From: Nitrospirota bacterium
GTDB lineage: Bacteria; Nitrospirota; Thermodesulfovibrionia; Thermodesulfovibrionales; UBA6898
DNA length: 44,368 nucleotides
NCBI GenBank assembly: GCA_016217675.1
Contig: JACRHC010000032.1
Span: forward strand, 1-44,368
Direction: 5' to 3'
The stretch's first letter is position 1, and each line of letters starts with the position of its first letter. Of this stretch, positions 1 through 8,108 are shown piece after piece. The notes beneath the pieces were generated by a model. The model saw nothing but the letters and a program-made list of their open reading frames with translations, had not been told where the DNA came from and ran no database searches. The position numbers and the translations under genes were made by a program.

Positions 1-1
1 C

Positions 2-289
2 TTTGAGGTCAATAATATTAATGTCGTGATCGCCTCAAGCTTTGCCAGGATATTCAGGCAGAATATGTTCAACTGCGGCATGCTTGCCATTGAACTTTCC
101 GAGGGGACGATAGACCGGCTCTTCAGGCACAATGACGGCACGGCCGAGATTACCTTTGATTTCCAGCAGAGCACGTTTACGGTCAGCTCAGGCAAGGGCA
201 CGGAAACAATAGCCTTTCAGATCGCAGAGTTTGACCGGGCGCTGATTGAGGCAGACGGCTGGGTCGGTTTTGCTGATGCAAAGTACTGA
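2..289 (+). CDS. leuD: 3-isopropylmalate dehydratase small subunit, C-terminal part (cut by window edge)
   Basis: Open from base 2 with no start inside the window, so this is the last ~95 residues. The stretch VVIASSFARIFRQNMFNCGM matches the aconitase-swivel core of LeuD, where the family has a SFARIFxRN block lining the substrate site. The small subunit pairs with LeuC to isomerise 2- to 3-isopropylmalate in leucine synthesis. The frame ends at TGA 287-289, inside the start of the next gene, so the two are probably co-transcribed. An in-frame GTG at 26 is internal to the conserved block and is not a start. A homologue of the same fold (homoaconitase small subunit) cannot be excluded from this fragment. 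Confidence 0.85.
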   Translation, partial: FEVNNINVVIASSFARIFRQNMFNCGMLAIELSEGTIDRLFRHNDGTAEITFDFQQSTFTVSSGKGTETIAFQIAEFDRALIEADGWVGFADAKY

Positions 290-749
290 GATGTCGCCTG
301 AAGAAAGACTTAAGGTAATTGGCCTTGAGCTTCCTGATCTGCCGAAGCCGTTAGGCTCATATGTCCCTTTTGTAAGGACCGGAAATCTCGTATACCTGAG
401 CGGTATGCTGCCGCTCGAAAACGGGAAACTGCTTTATGCCGGCAGGGTTGGTGAAACAGTTTCTCTTGATGAGGCAGTGCAGGCTGCGCGCAGGGCCACG
501 GTCAATGCCATTGCTGTATTGAGGTCAGCCATCGGCAGTCTTGCTGCCCTGAAGAGATGTGTCAAGGTTACCGGTTTTGTCGCTTCAGCCCAGGATTTTA
601 CTGACCAGCCCAAGGTTATCAATGGCGCATCTGATCTTCTGGTCGAGGTATTCGGTGAAGCAGGCAGGCATGCTCGCGCAGCTGTAGGTGTGCATATCCT
701 GCCGATGAATTCACCGGTCGAAATAGAGTTCATCTTCGAAGTTGTTTGA
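276..749 (+). CDS. RidA/YjgF-family protein (endoribonuclease L-PSP-like subfamily)
   Basis: About 157 residues. RidA-fold proteins are small trimeric proteins; the classical members hydrolyse reactive enamines/imines released by PLP enzymes. Visible landmarks are GSYVPFVRTGNLVYLSGMLP near the N-terminus, TGFVASAQDFTDQPKVINGA in the middle and a C-terminal PVEIEFIFEVV strand. They match the longer YjgF_YER057c_UK114-like_1 subfamily rather than classical RidA. ATG 276 (MQSTEMSPEE) is taken as the start and overlaps the leuD stop; ATG 291 in the same frame is an equally credible alternative. Its position between leuD and a PLP-type aminotransferase homologue fits a role near amino-acid metabolism, but that is only context. 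Confidence 0.85.
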   Translation: MQSTEMSPEERLKVIGLELPDLPKPLGSYVPFVRTGNLVYLSGMLPLENGKLLYAGRVGETVSLDEAVQAARRATVNAIAVLRSAIGSLAALKRCVKVTGFVASAQDFTDQPKVINGASDLLVEVFGEAGRHARAAVGVHILPMNSPVEIEFIFEVV

Positions 750-778
750 CACTCCTCCCTTCCCGCCGTAACATTTTG

Positions 779-784
779 TATAAT
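779..784 (+). promoter_or_regulatory. Candidate -10 box for the aminotransferase-like gene
   Basis: TATAAT, a perfect -10 hexamer, lies in the 77-base spacer after the RidA gene. The nearest TTGACA (746-751) is 27 bases upstream, too far for a normal spacer, so no good -35 is evident. A start near 791 would give a ~36-base leader containing GGAGGA at 813-818. Confidence 0.35.
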
Positions 785-826
785 GCTTAAGTAGTTATCC
801 TGTCTCATATGCGGAGGAAGATGCCA

Positions 827-1894
827 ATGAAAAGATATGTAATGGAAACGTCTCCGCTTGGGCCGTCGCGGAAGGTGAAGGCAGTTATTCGCAAGGCTGT
901 TAAGGACATCAATACCCTGCCTGGGGAAGGGCGGGATCGTCTTGAGCGGCTCTTTCTTTCGAAATACGGAGTTGCTAAAGAAAGCATCCTCTTCGCCAAT
1001 TCCCTGAAAGAGCTTCTGTTTGCCCTCTGCCGGTGTCTCCGGCCCGGGAAAATACTGATTGTTGGGCCTGCACTGAACATATATCGTGAGGCTGCCAAGG
1101 CATCGGGTGCTGTTATTGAATATCTCTGCGGCAATGAAGAGGGCTGTTCTCTTCCTGACATGCGTGCCCTTGTCGAAAAGGCCGGAGGATCTGATCTTGT
1201 TTTTATTGCTAACCCCAACAGGACCAGCGGCCAGGCCCTGTCTGTTACAGCATTGACCGAAGTACTTGATGCCCTTTCCCTGAAAGACTGTGTAACAGTC
1301 ATCGATGAAGCGCTTATTGAGTTTACGGGTGAAGAGGGCTGCATCAGGCGAGCCAACAGCAGGTCGGCCAACGGTAGGTGCTTAGGCAACGGAGCCGCCG
1401 CCAACAGTAGAAATATTATTGTTCTTCGGACAACGGCATATTACTTTGGTCTGCCCGGGCTTGAGCTCGCCTCTGCGGTTGCCGGACCAAAGGTGATTGA
1501 AGCCCTGCATAGGGAGCTGCAGAGTGATCCGAGCATTCCTGCTATTGCGGCAGCACGCACTGCACTTAGGGACAGGTCATACAGAAGACTGACTGAGAAG
1601 TTCATGAAAGAAGAGAAAGGCCTCTTAAAAAAGGCTATCAGCCGGATGCCGGGCATAGTTATGCATGATTCGGACACAAATGTGTTTCTTCTGAATGCCG
1701 GCGGTCTGGCAGAAGAGATTGCCCTCAAGGCAGAGCGGGCAGGGCTTGCTGTTGAACCCTGTTCAGATATTGACGGGCTCAATGATACGTTCCTCAGGAT
1801 CTCGGTTATGAAGCATGATCATAATCTTAAGCTTATCAAGCTGCTGGAACGAATCAGTATGGGAACGGCAGAGAAAAAGAGAAGCCCTGCATAA
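827..1894 (+). CDS. Aminotransferase class I/II fold protein, PLP lysine apparently replaced
   Basis: 355 residues, related to the HisC/CobD branch of fold-type I PLP enzymes. Landmarks: FIANPNRTSGQ (family NPNNPTG), VIDEALIEF (PLP-pyridine Asp), and FLRISV near the C-terminus (carboxylate-binding Arg). The family block RSxTKxYxxPGLRLGY appears here as LRTTAYYFGLPGLELA, so the Schiff-base lysine position is Tyr205 (codon TAT at 1439) and the following Arg is Glu. An unusual Asn/Ser/Arg-rich stretch (roughly residues 170-192) precedes that block. The start ATG 827 has GGAGGA at 813-818, 8 bases upstream; ATGs at 809 and 821 lie before or too close to it. It may be a non-enzymatic paralogue or an enzyme using different chemistry; the substrate is unknown. 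Confidence 0.8.
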   Translation: MKRYVMETSPLGPSRKVKAVIRKAVKDINTLPGEGRDRLERLFLSKYGVAKESILFANSLKELLFALCRCLRPGKILIVGPALNIYREAAKASGAVIEYLCGNEEGCSLPDMRALVEKAGGSDLVFIANPNRTSGQALSVTALTEVLDALSLKDCVTVIDEALIEFTGEEGCIRRANSRSANGRCLGNGAAANSRNIIVLRTTAYYFGLPGLELASAVAGPKVIEALHRELQSDPSIPAIAAARTALRDRSYRRLTEKFMKEEKGLLKKAISRMPGIVMHDSDTNVFLLNAGGLAEEIALKAERAGLAVEPCSDIDGLNDTFLRISVMKHDHNLKLIKLLERISMGTAEKKRSPA

Positions 1895-1908
1895 CGACCT
1901 GGCAGGGT

Positions 1909-3888
1909 CTATGAGATGGTGTGAATCCTTGCGTACCCGGATGCACCGAGCAGTGCCTCTCCCCTGAGATTTATCAGTTCGATGAAGGATTCCACCACAT
2001 AAGGATCAAACTGCTTGCCTGCATTGAGGAAGAGTTCCTCCTTGACCTGAAAGAGCGACAGGGCCTTCCGATATGGCCGCTCTGACATCATGGCATCAAA
2101 GGTATCAACAACAGAAAGAATCCGTGCTTTGAGCAGAAGTTCCTCCCCTCTCAGTCCATAGGGGTACCCTGCTCCGTCATACCGCTCGTGGTGCTGAATG
2201 ATCGTCTGTCTTACGCCTTCGAGGGTGTCGATAGGGCCGAGGATCTCCTCTCCTATGAGCGGATGTGATTTAATCAGGCTGTATTCCTTTGACGTGAGCT
2301 TGCCCTGCTTCTGCAGTATGAAGCTCTCAATACCGATCTTGCCGATGTCGTGCAGTATGGACGCATGTTCGAGGATCTCAAGCTCTTTAAAATCAAGGCC
2401 GATGTACCTGCCGAGTTCAAGGGCGAGGAGTTTTACCCGTTCAGAATGGCCCTTGGTATAAAGGTCGCTCGCCTCAAGCGCATTGACCAGGGACTGGATC
2501 GTGGCAAAATAGTTCCGCTTCACACTTTCGTAAAGCCAGGCATTTTCCATCGACACGATAGCCTGGTTTGAAAGCGTTGTCAGGATTTCCATGTCCTCGT
2601 CGGTGAAGGCCGAGCCTTCACGCTGCATCTCGAGTATCAAGGTACCTATGATCTCCCCCTTCATTTTGAGCGGCACCCCTATCTTTGACGATGGTGTGCT
2701 GCCCTGCTGAAGAAGTATGGGCTTGCCCTGTGCAATGATCTCAGCGTAATAAGCCTGGTATTCCAGAGGCACATCCACGATGCTCTCTGTGCCTAATCCG
2801 CGCCTGTACTGAATGATCAGCGGCGGCCTGTTCGTGCCTTGTATATGAAGAATTGTCCGATCGGTGTTGAAGAGGTCAGCAGTTGTCCTGGTGATGATCT
2901 TCATGACCTCCTCGGTCTCGACAATAGAGGTCAGGATCCTGCCGACCTCGTTCATCTTCTTGAGCCGCTCAACGACTATTACGAGTTCCCGGTTCTTTCC
3001 TTTTACCTCTTTTGAGAGCGATGTGATCGCCCTGTTGGCGGTCTCGAGTTCCTTGAGTCTGAACTCAAGCTGGCTGTTCAGGTCTTCGACCTTATTCTTA
3101 TGCTCAAGATCCATCTTGATCTTGGAAAGCTCCCGCTCCTTGGAGAGGTTCTTTTTGTACAGCTTGTTCATCTCGTCGATCATTCTGTTAAAGGCTGTGC
3201 CGATCGTGCCGAGCTCATCATTGGAGGTTCCCTGTACGGTGGCGTTCCAGTTTCCTGCCTCCACCTCCTGAATTGCGGTAAGGAGGTTTTTCAGCGGACT
3301 CATAACGAACCGTGAGAAGAGTAGACTCAGGACGACTGATATCACGAGCACAATAATGATGTTCGAAAAGACGAGCATTCTTTTGACTGACAGCATAGTC
3401 GAAAAACTCCTCGATACATCAAGCTTTATCTGGATGATGCCGTTTATCAGTTCCCTGCTGTTATGGCATCCAAAGCATTCCTTCCTGTTCTCGATATTCC
3501 TGAAATAATCGATCGTATTGTTGCTCTGGATTTCCGGCTTCTGCTGCCTCTCATAGGTCGCGATTTTGAGATAGTCAGGGGATTTGGAACCAATTTCCGA
3601 TATATTGGTGGACTTCAGGATCGTGCCTGCCGGCGAAAGGATTCTGATATGCACGACTTCCCTGTTCTTCCCGATATTCTCAAGGATCTTCTGGACCTCC
3701 TGAGTGCTGCCGAGCTTCATATCGTGGGCAATGGTGCGCTCGATGATATCGCCTAAGAAAACAGTGTCAGCGATCTTTGACTCGAGCATCTTGGCGTTCT
3801 GCATCCGAAGCACGATAGCTGTTGTGATGCCGACCGTGATTATGATGGTAAGGGCTATGATGGTTATTATCTTGGTCTTTATGATCAT
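1909..3888 (-). CDS. Membrane HD-GYP sensor with periplasmic CxxCH haem motif, HAMP and GAF
   Basis: 659 residues from ATG 3888. Order: TM1 (about 3-27), periplasmic domain (28-170), TM2 (171-196), HAMP (about 197-250), coiled coil (250-320), GAF (325-470), HD-GYP (475-650). The periplasmic domain has ECFGCH at about 137-142, a c-type haem attachment motif placed just before TM2 as in haem-containing redox sensors of Geobacter and Desulfovibrio. The output domain has HDIGKIGI and HHERYDGAGYP, the metal and GYP signatures of cyclic-di-GMP phosphodiesterases. It probably tunes c-di-GMP in response to redox or gas ligands. The reading frame extends to a TTG at 3927, but the ATG directly preceding TM1 is preferred; neither has a clear ribosome-binding site. 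It converges with the aminotransferase-like gene. Confidence 0.9.
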   Translation of the reverse strand: MIIKTKIITIIALTIIITVGITTAIVLRMQNAKMLESKIADTVFLGDIIERTIAHDMKLGSTQEVQKILENIGKNREVVHIRILSPAGTILKSTNISEIGSKSPDYLKIATYERQQKPEIQSNNTIDYFRNIENRKECFGCHNSRELINGIIQIKLDVSRSFSTMLSVKRMLVFSNIIIVLVISVVLSLLFSRFVMSPLKNLLTAIQEVEAGNWNATVQGTSNDELGTIGTAFNRMIDEMNKLYKKNLSKERELSKIKMDLEHKNKVEDLNSQLEFRLKELETANRAITSLSKEVKGKNRELVIVVERLKKMNEVGRILTSIVETEEVMKIITRTTADLFNTDRTILHIQGTNRPPLIIQYRRGLGTESIVDVPLEYQAYYAEIIAQGKPILLQQGSTPSSKIGVPLKMKGEIIGTLILEMQREGSAFTDEDMEILTTLSNQAIVSMENAWLYESVKRNYFATIQSLVNALEASDLYTKGHSERVKLLALELGRYIGLDFKELEILEHASILHDIGKIGIESFILQKQGKLTSKEYSLIKSHPLIGEEILGPIDTLEGVRQTIIQHHERYDGAGYPYGLRGEELLLKARILSVVDTFDAMMSERPYRKALSLFQVKEELFLNAGKQFDPYVVESFIELINLRGEALLGASGYARIHTIS

Positions 3889-3947
3889 AGTAATATGTTT
3901 AATGAGTATGCAAAATGTATGCCTCAATAATAAGTGAAACTATTTAA

Positions 3948-3953
3948 ATTATA
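3948..3953 (-). promoter_or_regulatory. Candidate -10 box for the haem-type HD-GYP gene
   Basis: TATAAT on the minus strand, about 60 bases upstream of ATG 3888. No convincing -35 lies 16-18 bases away, so this rests on the hexamer and its position in the divergent spacer with der. Confidence 0.3.
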
Positions 3954-4064
3954 AGCAATTTTATCGGAAAAAGGGGCTCGTGTAGCTGTATTTCACTCAT
4001 TTCTGTTTGAAAACTCGCAGTAGGCCATAAACCATCTTTATGAACCTTATTTGCCGTTTTAGTG

Positions 4065-4070
4065 TACAAT
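4065..4070 (+). promoter_or_regulatory. Candidate -10 box of der, very close to the start codon
   Basis: TACAAT (5 of 6 matches) sits 8 bases before ATG 4079, with a predicted +1 near 4077. No purine-rich ribosome-binding site precedes der. The -35 region is poor. If used, the der transcript would be essentially leaderless. Confidence 0.35.
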
Positions 4071-4078
4071 GGACATCT

Positions 4079-5395
4079 ATGAGTAAACCCCTTGTTGTGA
4101 TTGTTGGCAGGCCAAACGTCGGGAAGTCCACCCTCTTTAACCGGATGACCGGAACACATTCTGCAATTGTTGAGGATATTCCCGGTGTTACGCGTGACCG
4201 GAACTACCTCGATGCCGAGTGGGAAGGCAAGAGCTACATGCTCGTCGATACCGGCGGCTTCTATATCGATCCTCCTGAGGACATCTTTGCCCAGGCCAAG
4301 GAGCAGGCTCTCTTTGCCATTGAGGAGGGCGATATTATCCTTCATCTCCTTGATGGAAAGGACGGCCTCACCCCTGCTGATATGGAGCTGGCCCGCCTGA
4401 TCCGCACATCGGGCAAGAAAGTCCTCTGGCTCGTAAACAAGATTGATGCACCTGTCCGTGAGGAGCGTCTCTATGATTTTTATGCATTAGGTGCGGACGA
4501 CCTTTATCCTGTATCTGCAGCCACCGGCTATGGATATGACGACTTCATGGACAACCTGGGCGCTTTACTTCCGGAATACTACGAAGAGAAGTCCGATTAT
4601 CCGAAGATAGCGGTTGTTGGCAGGCCGAATGTCGGCAAATCAACGCTGGTCAATGCCCTTACAGGCAGGAATCGGATGGTAGTGAGTGAAGTGGCAGGAA
4701 CTACGATGGATGCCATTGACAGCACCTGCACTTTTCACGGAAAGAAATATGTGATCATTGACACCGCAGGTCTCAGGAAAAAGGGCAAGATCGGTTACTC
4801 GCTTGAGCGGTTCTCTATGGTGCGGGCAGTCAGGAGCATTGAACGGTGCGATGTGGCGCTGGTTGTTCTGGACATGAGCGTGGGCATTACCGAACAGGAC
4901 CAGAAGATCGCCGGCATTGTCAAAGACTACAGTAAGGGCATCATATTTCTCCTCAATAAATGGGATCTTGTGACCAATCCGGAGGAGACCTTCAAAAACA
5001 TACTGCCTGAACTGTACCGGAAGGTCTGGTTTGCGGAATATGCGCCCGCGATCACCATATCAGGGGTCTCCAGGAAAAGGATTACCAAGGTCTTTCCGGT
5101 GGTCGATGTAATTATCGAGGAACGACGGAAGCGTATCACAACAGGGGAACTGAACAGGTTTTTCCGGGAGATCATTGCAAAAATTTCACTCCCTATGTAT
5201 AAGGGCAAGGAAGTAAAGATGTACTACATGACCCAGGTGGGTATCGAGCCTCCGGCATTTGTTGTTTTCTCGAATTACCGAAACGCGGTGATGGACTCTC
5301 ACCTCAGATATATCGAGCGGAAGCTGCGTGAGTATTTCGGCTTCGGGGGAACGCCGATCAAGATCCATGTGAGGCCGAAAAAGAGAGATGCCTGA
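4079..5395 (+). CDS. der: Ribosome-assembly GTPase Der (EngA)
   Basis: 438 residues with the tandem GTPase layout unique to Der. First G domain: GRPNVGKST at residues 10-18, DTGG, then NKID. Second G domain: GRPNVGKST again, DTAGLRKKGK, and NKWD. A C-terminal KH-like domain (about residues 350-438) ends in PIKIHVRPKKR. Der acts in maturation of the 50S subunit. ATG 4079 gives the standard MSKPLVVIVGRPNVGKST beginning; an upstream in-frame ATG at 4040 would add 13 unconserved residues. The YihY-family gene follows after 2 bases. Confidence 0.97.
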   Translation: MSKPLVVIVGRPNVGKSTLFNRMTGTHSAIVEDIPGVTRDRNYLDAEWEGKSYMLVDTGGFYIDPPEDIFAQAKEQALFAIEEGDIILHLLDGKDGLTPADMELARLIRTSGKKVLWLVNKIDAPVREERLYDFYALGADDLYPVSAATGYGYDDFMDNLGALLPEYYEEKSDYPKIAVVGRPNVGKSTLVNALTGRNRMVVSEVAGTTMDAIDSTCTFHGKKYVIIDTAGLRKKGKIGYSLERFSMVRAVRSIERCDVALVVLDMSVGITEQDQKIAGIVKDYSKGIIFLLNKWDLVTNPEETFKNILPELYRKVWFAEYAPAITISGVSRKRITKVFPVVDVIIEERRKRITTGELNRFFREIIAKISLPMYKGKEVKMYYMTQVGIEPPAFVVFSNYRNAVMDSHLRYIERKLREYFGFGGTPIKIHVRPKKRDA

Positions 5396-5397
5396 CC

Positions 5398-6225
5398 ATG
5401 AGGATGGTAAGGGTTATCGGCAGAAGTTTCCTCGATTTTTTCAGAGACAACGGGTTGATGCTTGCCAGTTCCATGTCTTATTTCACCATGATGGCGCTCG
5501 TGCCCCTCTGTCTTTTTCTGGTTACGGTATTCGGTTATTTCCTTGGCCAGTATCCTGATTTCTACAAGTTCTTCCTTGCCAAACTGACGGGGTTTTTCCC
5601 GGCCGTCACACAGGATATTACAGATGACCTCTCAAAGATAATCTCCTACAAGGGGCTTGGCAAGTTCAGTCTCATCCTCTACTGGCTCCTGTCGTATCAG
5701 GTGTTTGCCTCCGTGGAGACCGCTCTGAATACGATTTTCAAAATAAAAAAGAAACGGCATATGTTTTTCTCTGTGCTGGTGTCTCTGATGGTCGTGACGC
5801 TGCTTATCGCCCTGCTGTTCACCTCGTTCGCCGCTGCCTCGCTTGTGCCGCTGCTGAAGACATTCGGCCCGACCGTGACCGGCATAAAAATCGGCAAGAT
5901 AACGCAGATCCTGCTCAGCTTTGTTCTGCCCTTTTTTCTGATCCTCTGCTCGATTACCCTGCTGTACGTCATGGTGCCGAAGACAAAGGTGCGGATTTCT
6001 TCGGCCCTGTCGGGCGCTTTTTTTGCGACGGTCATGCTTGAGATCGCCAAACATCTGTTCAGCTGGTATGTGAGTGAGGTGGCCCAGATGGGAAAGATCT
6101 ACGGCCCGCTTACCGCCTTTGTCATGTTCCTGCTCTGGATGTTCTATTCTTCAGGCATCTTTTTAATCGGGGCTGAAATAGTGCATAATTTAGGGAATCA
6201 GAAGCAGCTGAGGAGCAGACAATGA
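5398..6225 (+). CDS. YihY/virulence factor BrkB family inner-membrane protein
   Basis: 275 residues with about six hydrophobic segments. The N-terminal LASSMSYFTMMALVPLCLFL matches the family's AAxLAYYxLLSLxP block, and the C-terminal KIYGPLTAFVMFLLWMFYSSGIFLIGAEI matches its YGxxxAxxxLLLWxYxxxxxxLxGAE block. Members were once misnamed RNase BN; the molecular function is not established. It starts 2 bases after the der stop and its last codons overlap the next small gene by 4 bases (ATGA), so translational coupling is likely. Confidence 0.88.
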   Translation: MRMVRVIGRSFLDFFRDNGLMLASSMSYFTMMALVPLCLFLVTVFGYFLGQYPDFYKFFLAKLTGFFPAVTQDITDDLSKIISYKGLGKFSLILYWLLSYQVFASVETALNTIFKIKKKRHMFFSVLVSLMVVTLLIALLFTSFAAASLVPLLKTFGPTVTGIKIGKITQILLSFVLPFFLILCSITLLYVMVPKTKVRISSALSGAFFATVMLEIAKHLFSWYVSEVAQMGKIYGPLTAFVMFLLWMFYSSGIFLIGAEIVHNLGNQKQLRSRQ

Positions 6226-6404
6226 TTGATCTGATCGGTACGGTCGTGGAAGTGGGAACGGGTGAAGCCCTGTACGTTGGAAAACTCGTTGAGGTGAATG
6301 AATACGAGCTTCACCTTGAATCTGAGTCAGGTTGGGTAGTTGTTCCGATAGAACGGATTGCCTTTGTGCGGCCCAGGGAAGAAGAGGACTGGACAGCCCC
6401 ATAA
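6222..6404 (+). CDS. Small conserved-looking protein, 60 aa, function unknown
   Basis: I do not recognise this protein. It is acidic, without membrane segments or cysteines. Its pattern of short alternating hydrophobic strands (MIDLIGTVVEVGTGEALYVG, then LVEVNEYELHLESESGWVVV) suggests a small beta-barrel like an SH3 or Sm fold. The ATGA overlap with the YihY gene and the following genes in the same direction support it as a real gene in the der operon. Homology to a known small-barrel family is inference only. Confidence 0.65.
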   Translation: MIDLIGTVVEVGTGEALYVGKLVEVNEYELHLESESGWVVVPIERIAFVRPREEEDWTAP

Positions 6405-6423
6405 TGATTCCCGGGAGGATCGC

Positions 6424-6591
6424 ATGTGCCATAGGGGAATCGGTTATGACCTTGACCGCGGGATAATTTCTTATCCCAGCTCCGCTGACAGGAAGATTAT
6501 TGCCATGCCGGGCATGGGGATATTCTTTGAATCGATCTCGGACAAGGACCGAGAGGCCATTAGAATCTTTGTTAAAGGGAAGGTGTTTTAA
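6424..6591 (+). CDS. Small protein, 55 aa, function unknown
   Basis: ATG 6424 is preceded by GGGAGGA at 6413-6419, a strong ribosome-binding site that fixes this start; the same frame open further upstream overlaps the 60-aa gene and is not needed. The product begins MCHRGIGYDLDRGI and contains an MPGMGIFFESISDKDREAIR segment. No membrane span or known motif is seen. It lies 19 bases after the 60-aa gene and 5 bases before the response regulator, so it is probably co-expressed with them. I do not recognise the family. Confidence 0.6.
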   Translation: MCHRGIGYDLDRGIISYPSSADRKIIAMPGMGIFFESISDKDREAIRIFVKGKVF

Positions 6592-6596
6592 GCGCT

Positions 6597-7373
6597 ATGA
6601 AAATCAAGGTGCCTGATAATGCTCCTGTGCGAGTCGATTTCAGAGAGCCGCGGCTGGAACATCTCTCCGATTTTGTGAAGGTCCTTTTTATCAGCGAAGA
6701 GGATATGGACCTCGAAGTGTTGAAGGCAGAGAACTATTTTCAGGCCGGCATGACCATAGAAGGTACGGTAATCACCTTTCCCGGAACAGGGACAAGCGGT
6801 AGCAAGTGTTTTGTGAGGGCGGTGAGCAGTACCCGGTGCAATCTGATGTTTGAGAAAGTAGAGCCCCGTAAACCGCTGCTGGACTATCTGCAGCAGCGGG
6901 AGAGCCTCGAAAAGGTCAGTCAGCAGACCTACAAGCCTGCCGGGGAGATCAGCAAGGCGATGTTCAACAAATTCATGGATGACCAGAAAATGCCGACGGG
7001 ACCTGCCAGGAAGAAGGTTTTGATCGTTGACGATGCCATTGCTGTGCATGAACGCTTCAGGGCTGCCTTTATCGATAATGGCCTTGAGGTGCTTCAGGCT
7101 GTTGACGGAATGGAGGGTATCAAGCAGACCCTTGAAGCCATGCCCGATATCATCCTTATGGACGTGAATATGCCGAAGATGACCGGTATTGAGGCAACAA
7201 GGATAATCAAGTCCAATCCCCGCACCAGCGGCATCCCGATCTGCATGTTCACCACAGAGGGGGAACAGGATTTTATAGTCCAGGCCATCAAGATAGGAGT
7301 AAAGGATTATATACTCAAGACCTCGGATGCAGCGCTTGTAATCCAGAGGATACGTAAAATCATCGGAGATTGA
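6597..7373 (+). CDS. Response regulator with N-terminal PilZ-like domain and C-terminal REC domain
   Basis: 258 residues. The C-terminal half (about 138-258) is a receiver domain: acidic pair D145-D146 in VLIVDDA, phosphoacceptor D189 in ILMDVNMPK, and K241 in DYILK. The N-terminal ~110 residues form a beta-rich domain of PilZ-like length, but I do not see the RxxxR and DxSxxG c-di-GMP-binding motifs, so the PilZ label is tentative. This arrangement (output first, REC last) is the reverse of most regulators. It may be a target of the histidine kinase encoded convergently 18 bases downstream. Confidence 0.8.
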   Translation: MKIKVPDNAPVRVDFREPRLEHLSDFVKVLFISEEDMDLEVLKAENYFQAGMTIEGTVITFPGTGTSGSKCFVRAVSSTRCNLMFEKVEPRKPLLDYLQQRESLEKVSQQTYKPAGEISKAMFNKFMDDQKMPTGPARKKVLIVDDAIAVHERFRAAFIDNGLEVLQAVDGMEGIKQTLEAMPDIILMDVNMPKMTGIEATRIIKSNPRTSGIPICMFTTEGEQDFIVQAIKIGVKDYILKTSDAALVIQRIRKIIGD

Positions 7374-7391
7374 AATTCAGCTCTTGAAGTA

Positions 7392-8108
7392 TTAAGGAAG
7401 GCAGATCGAAAAGCAGCCGCCGCCGTTGATGTCGCAGTTACTCGTGCGGATATAACCCTCTCTTTCTTTATTGCGGTGCAGCGCTGCTACTATCGAGGCG
7501 AAATAGAGGCCAAGCCCTGTGCTTCCGGTCGTAAAACTCACGCCTTTTGCCCCTGCCCCGCCTTCGGTGATCATATGCTCAGGATACCCTTCGCCATTGT
7601 CTCTGATTCGAATGACAAGATATCCGTCTTCTTCCTGCGCTGTTATCCATATCCTGTCATGTGCGTACCGATATGCGTTGTTCATCACATTGTTGATCAC
7701 TCCTGCAACGAGCTCACGGTCAAAGAACCCCGTCAAATCATTTGAGCAGTCAGTTTCAATGGATATGCCCTTGAATTCAAGGAGGGGCTTGTTCTGGAGT
7801 GTCACATCCTCAAGGAATTCCGATACGGAGTGATACTCGATATTGGGCGTGAACTGGTCCTTGTCCATTTTATAAAGGGCAAGGAGCTGGATCAGGTTGT
7901 TATTCACCCTCTTGGCCTCATACTGGAGCTTGGAGAGAAGCGGATGGGAGGGGCAGTCCTTTTCCGAACAGTTGCCGATGATATCTTCAGTCGTGTTGAT
8001 GAGCATGCCGAGAGAGTTCTTCATGTCATGGGCAATCGATGCCAGAAACGCGGGGAATTGCATGTCCCTCTTATCTGCGTGCGGTGTCCTGCTGTCTTTT
8101 CCTGTCAT
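7392..8108 (-). CDS. Soluble histidine kinase
   Basis: 238 residues with no membrane segment. The H box SIAHDMKNSLG places the phospho-histidine at H27, followed by an HATPase domain with N box NNVMNNAYRYA, G1 box DNGEGYP and G2 box GSTGLGLYF. It has no sensor domain, so its input probably comes through a partner. It overlaps the upstream REC-TPR gene by 4 bases (ATGA), which makes that protein the likely partner. Phosphotransfer from this short kinase to the REC-TPR protein, to the convergent response regulator, or to both is inference. Confidence 0.88.
   Translation of the reverse strand: MTGKDSRTPHADKRDMQFPAFLASIAHDMKNSLGMLINTTEDIIGNCSEKDCPSHPLLSKLQYEAKRVNNNLIQLLALYKMDKDQFTPNIEYHSVSEFLEDVTLQNKPLLEFKGISIETDCSNDLTGFFDRELVAGVINNVMNNAYRYAHDRIWITAQEEDGYLVIRIRDNGEGYPEHMITEGGAGAKGVSFTTGSTGLGLYFASIVAALHRNKEREGYIRTSNCDINGGGCFSICLP

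Noticed and set aside
746-784. TTGACA (746) and TATAAT (779) as one promoter
   Set aside because: The 27-base spacer is too long for a standard promoter; only the -10 box was kept.
1885-1907. CCCTGC-11-GCAGGG between the aminotransferase-like gene and the HD-GYP gene as a terminator
   Set aside because: The stem is short, the loop is long and no T-tract follows on either strand.
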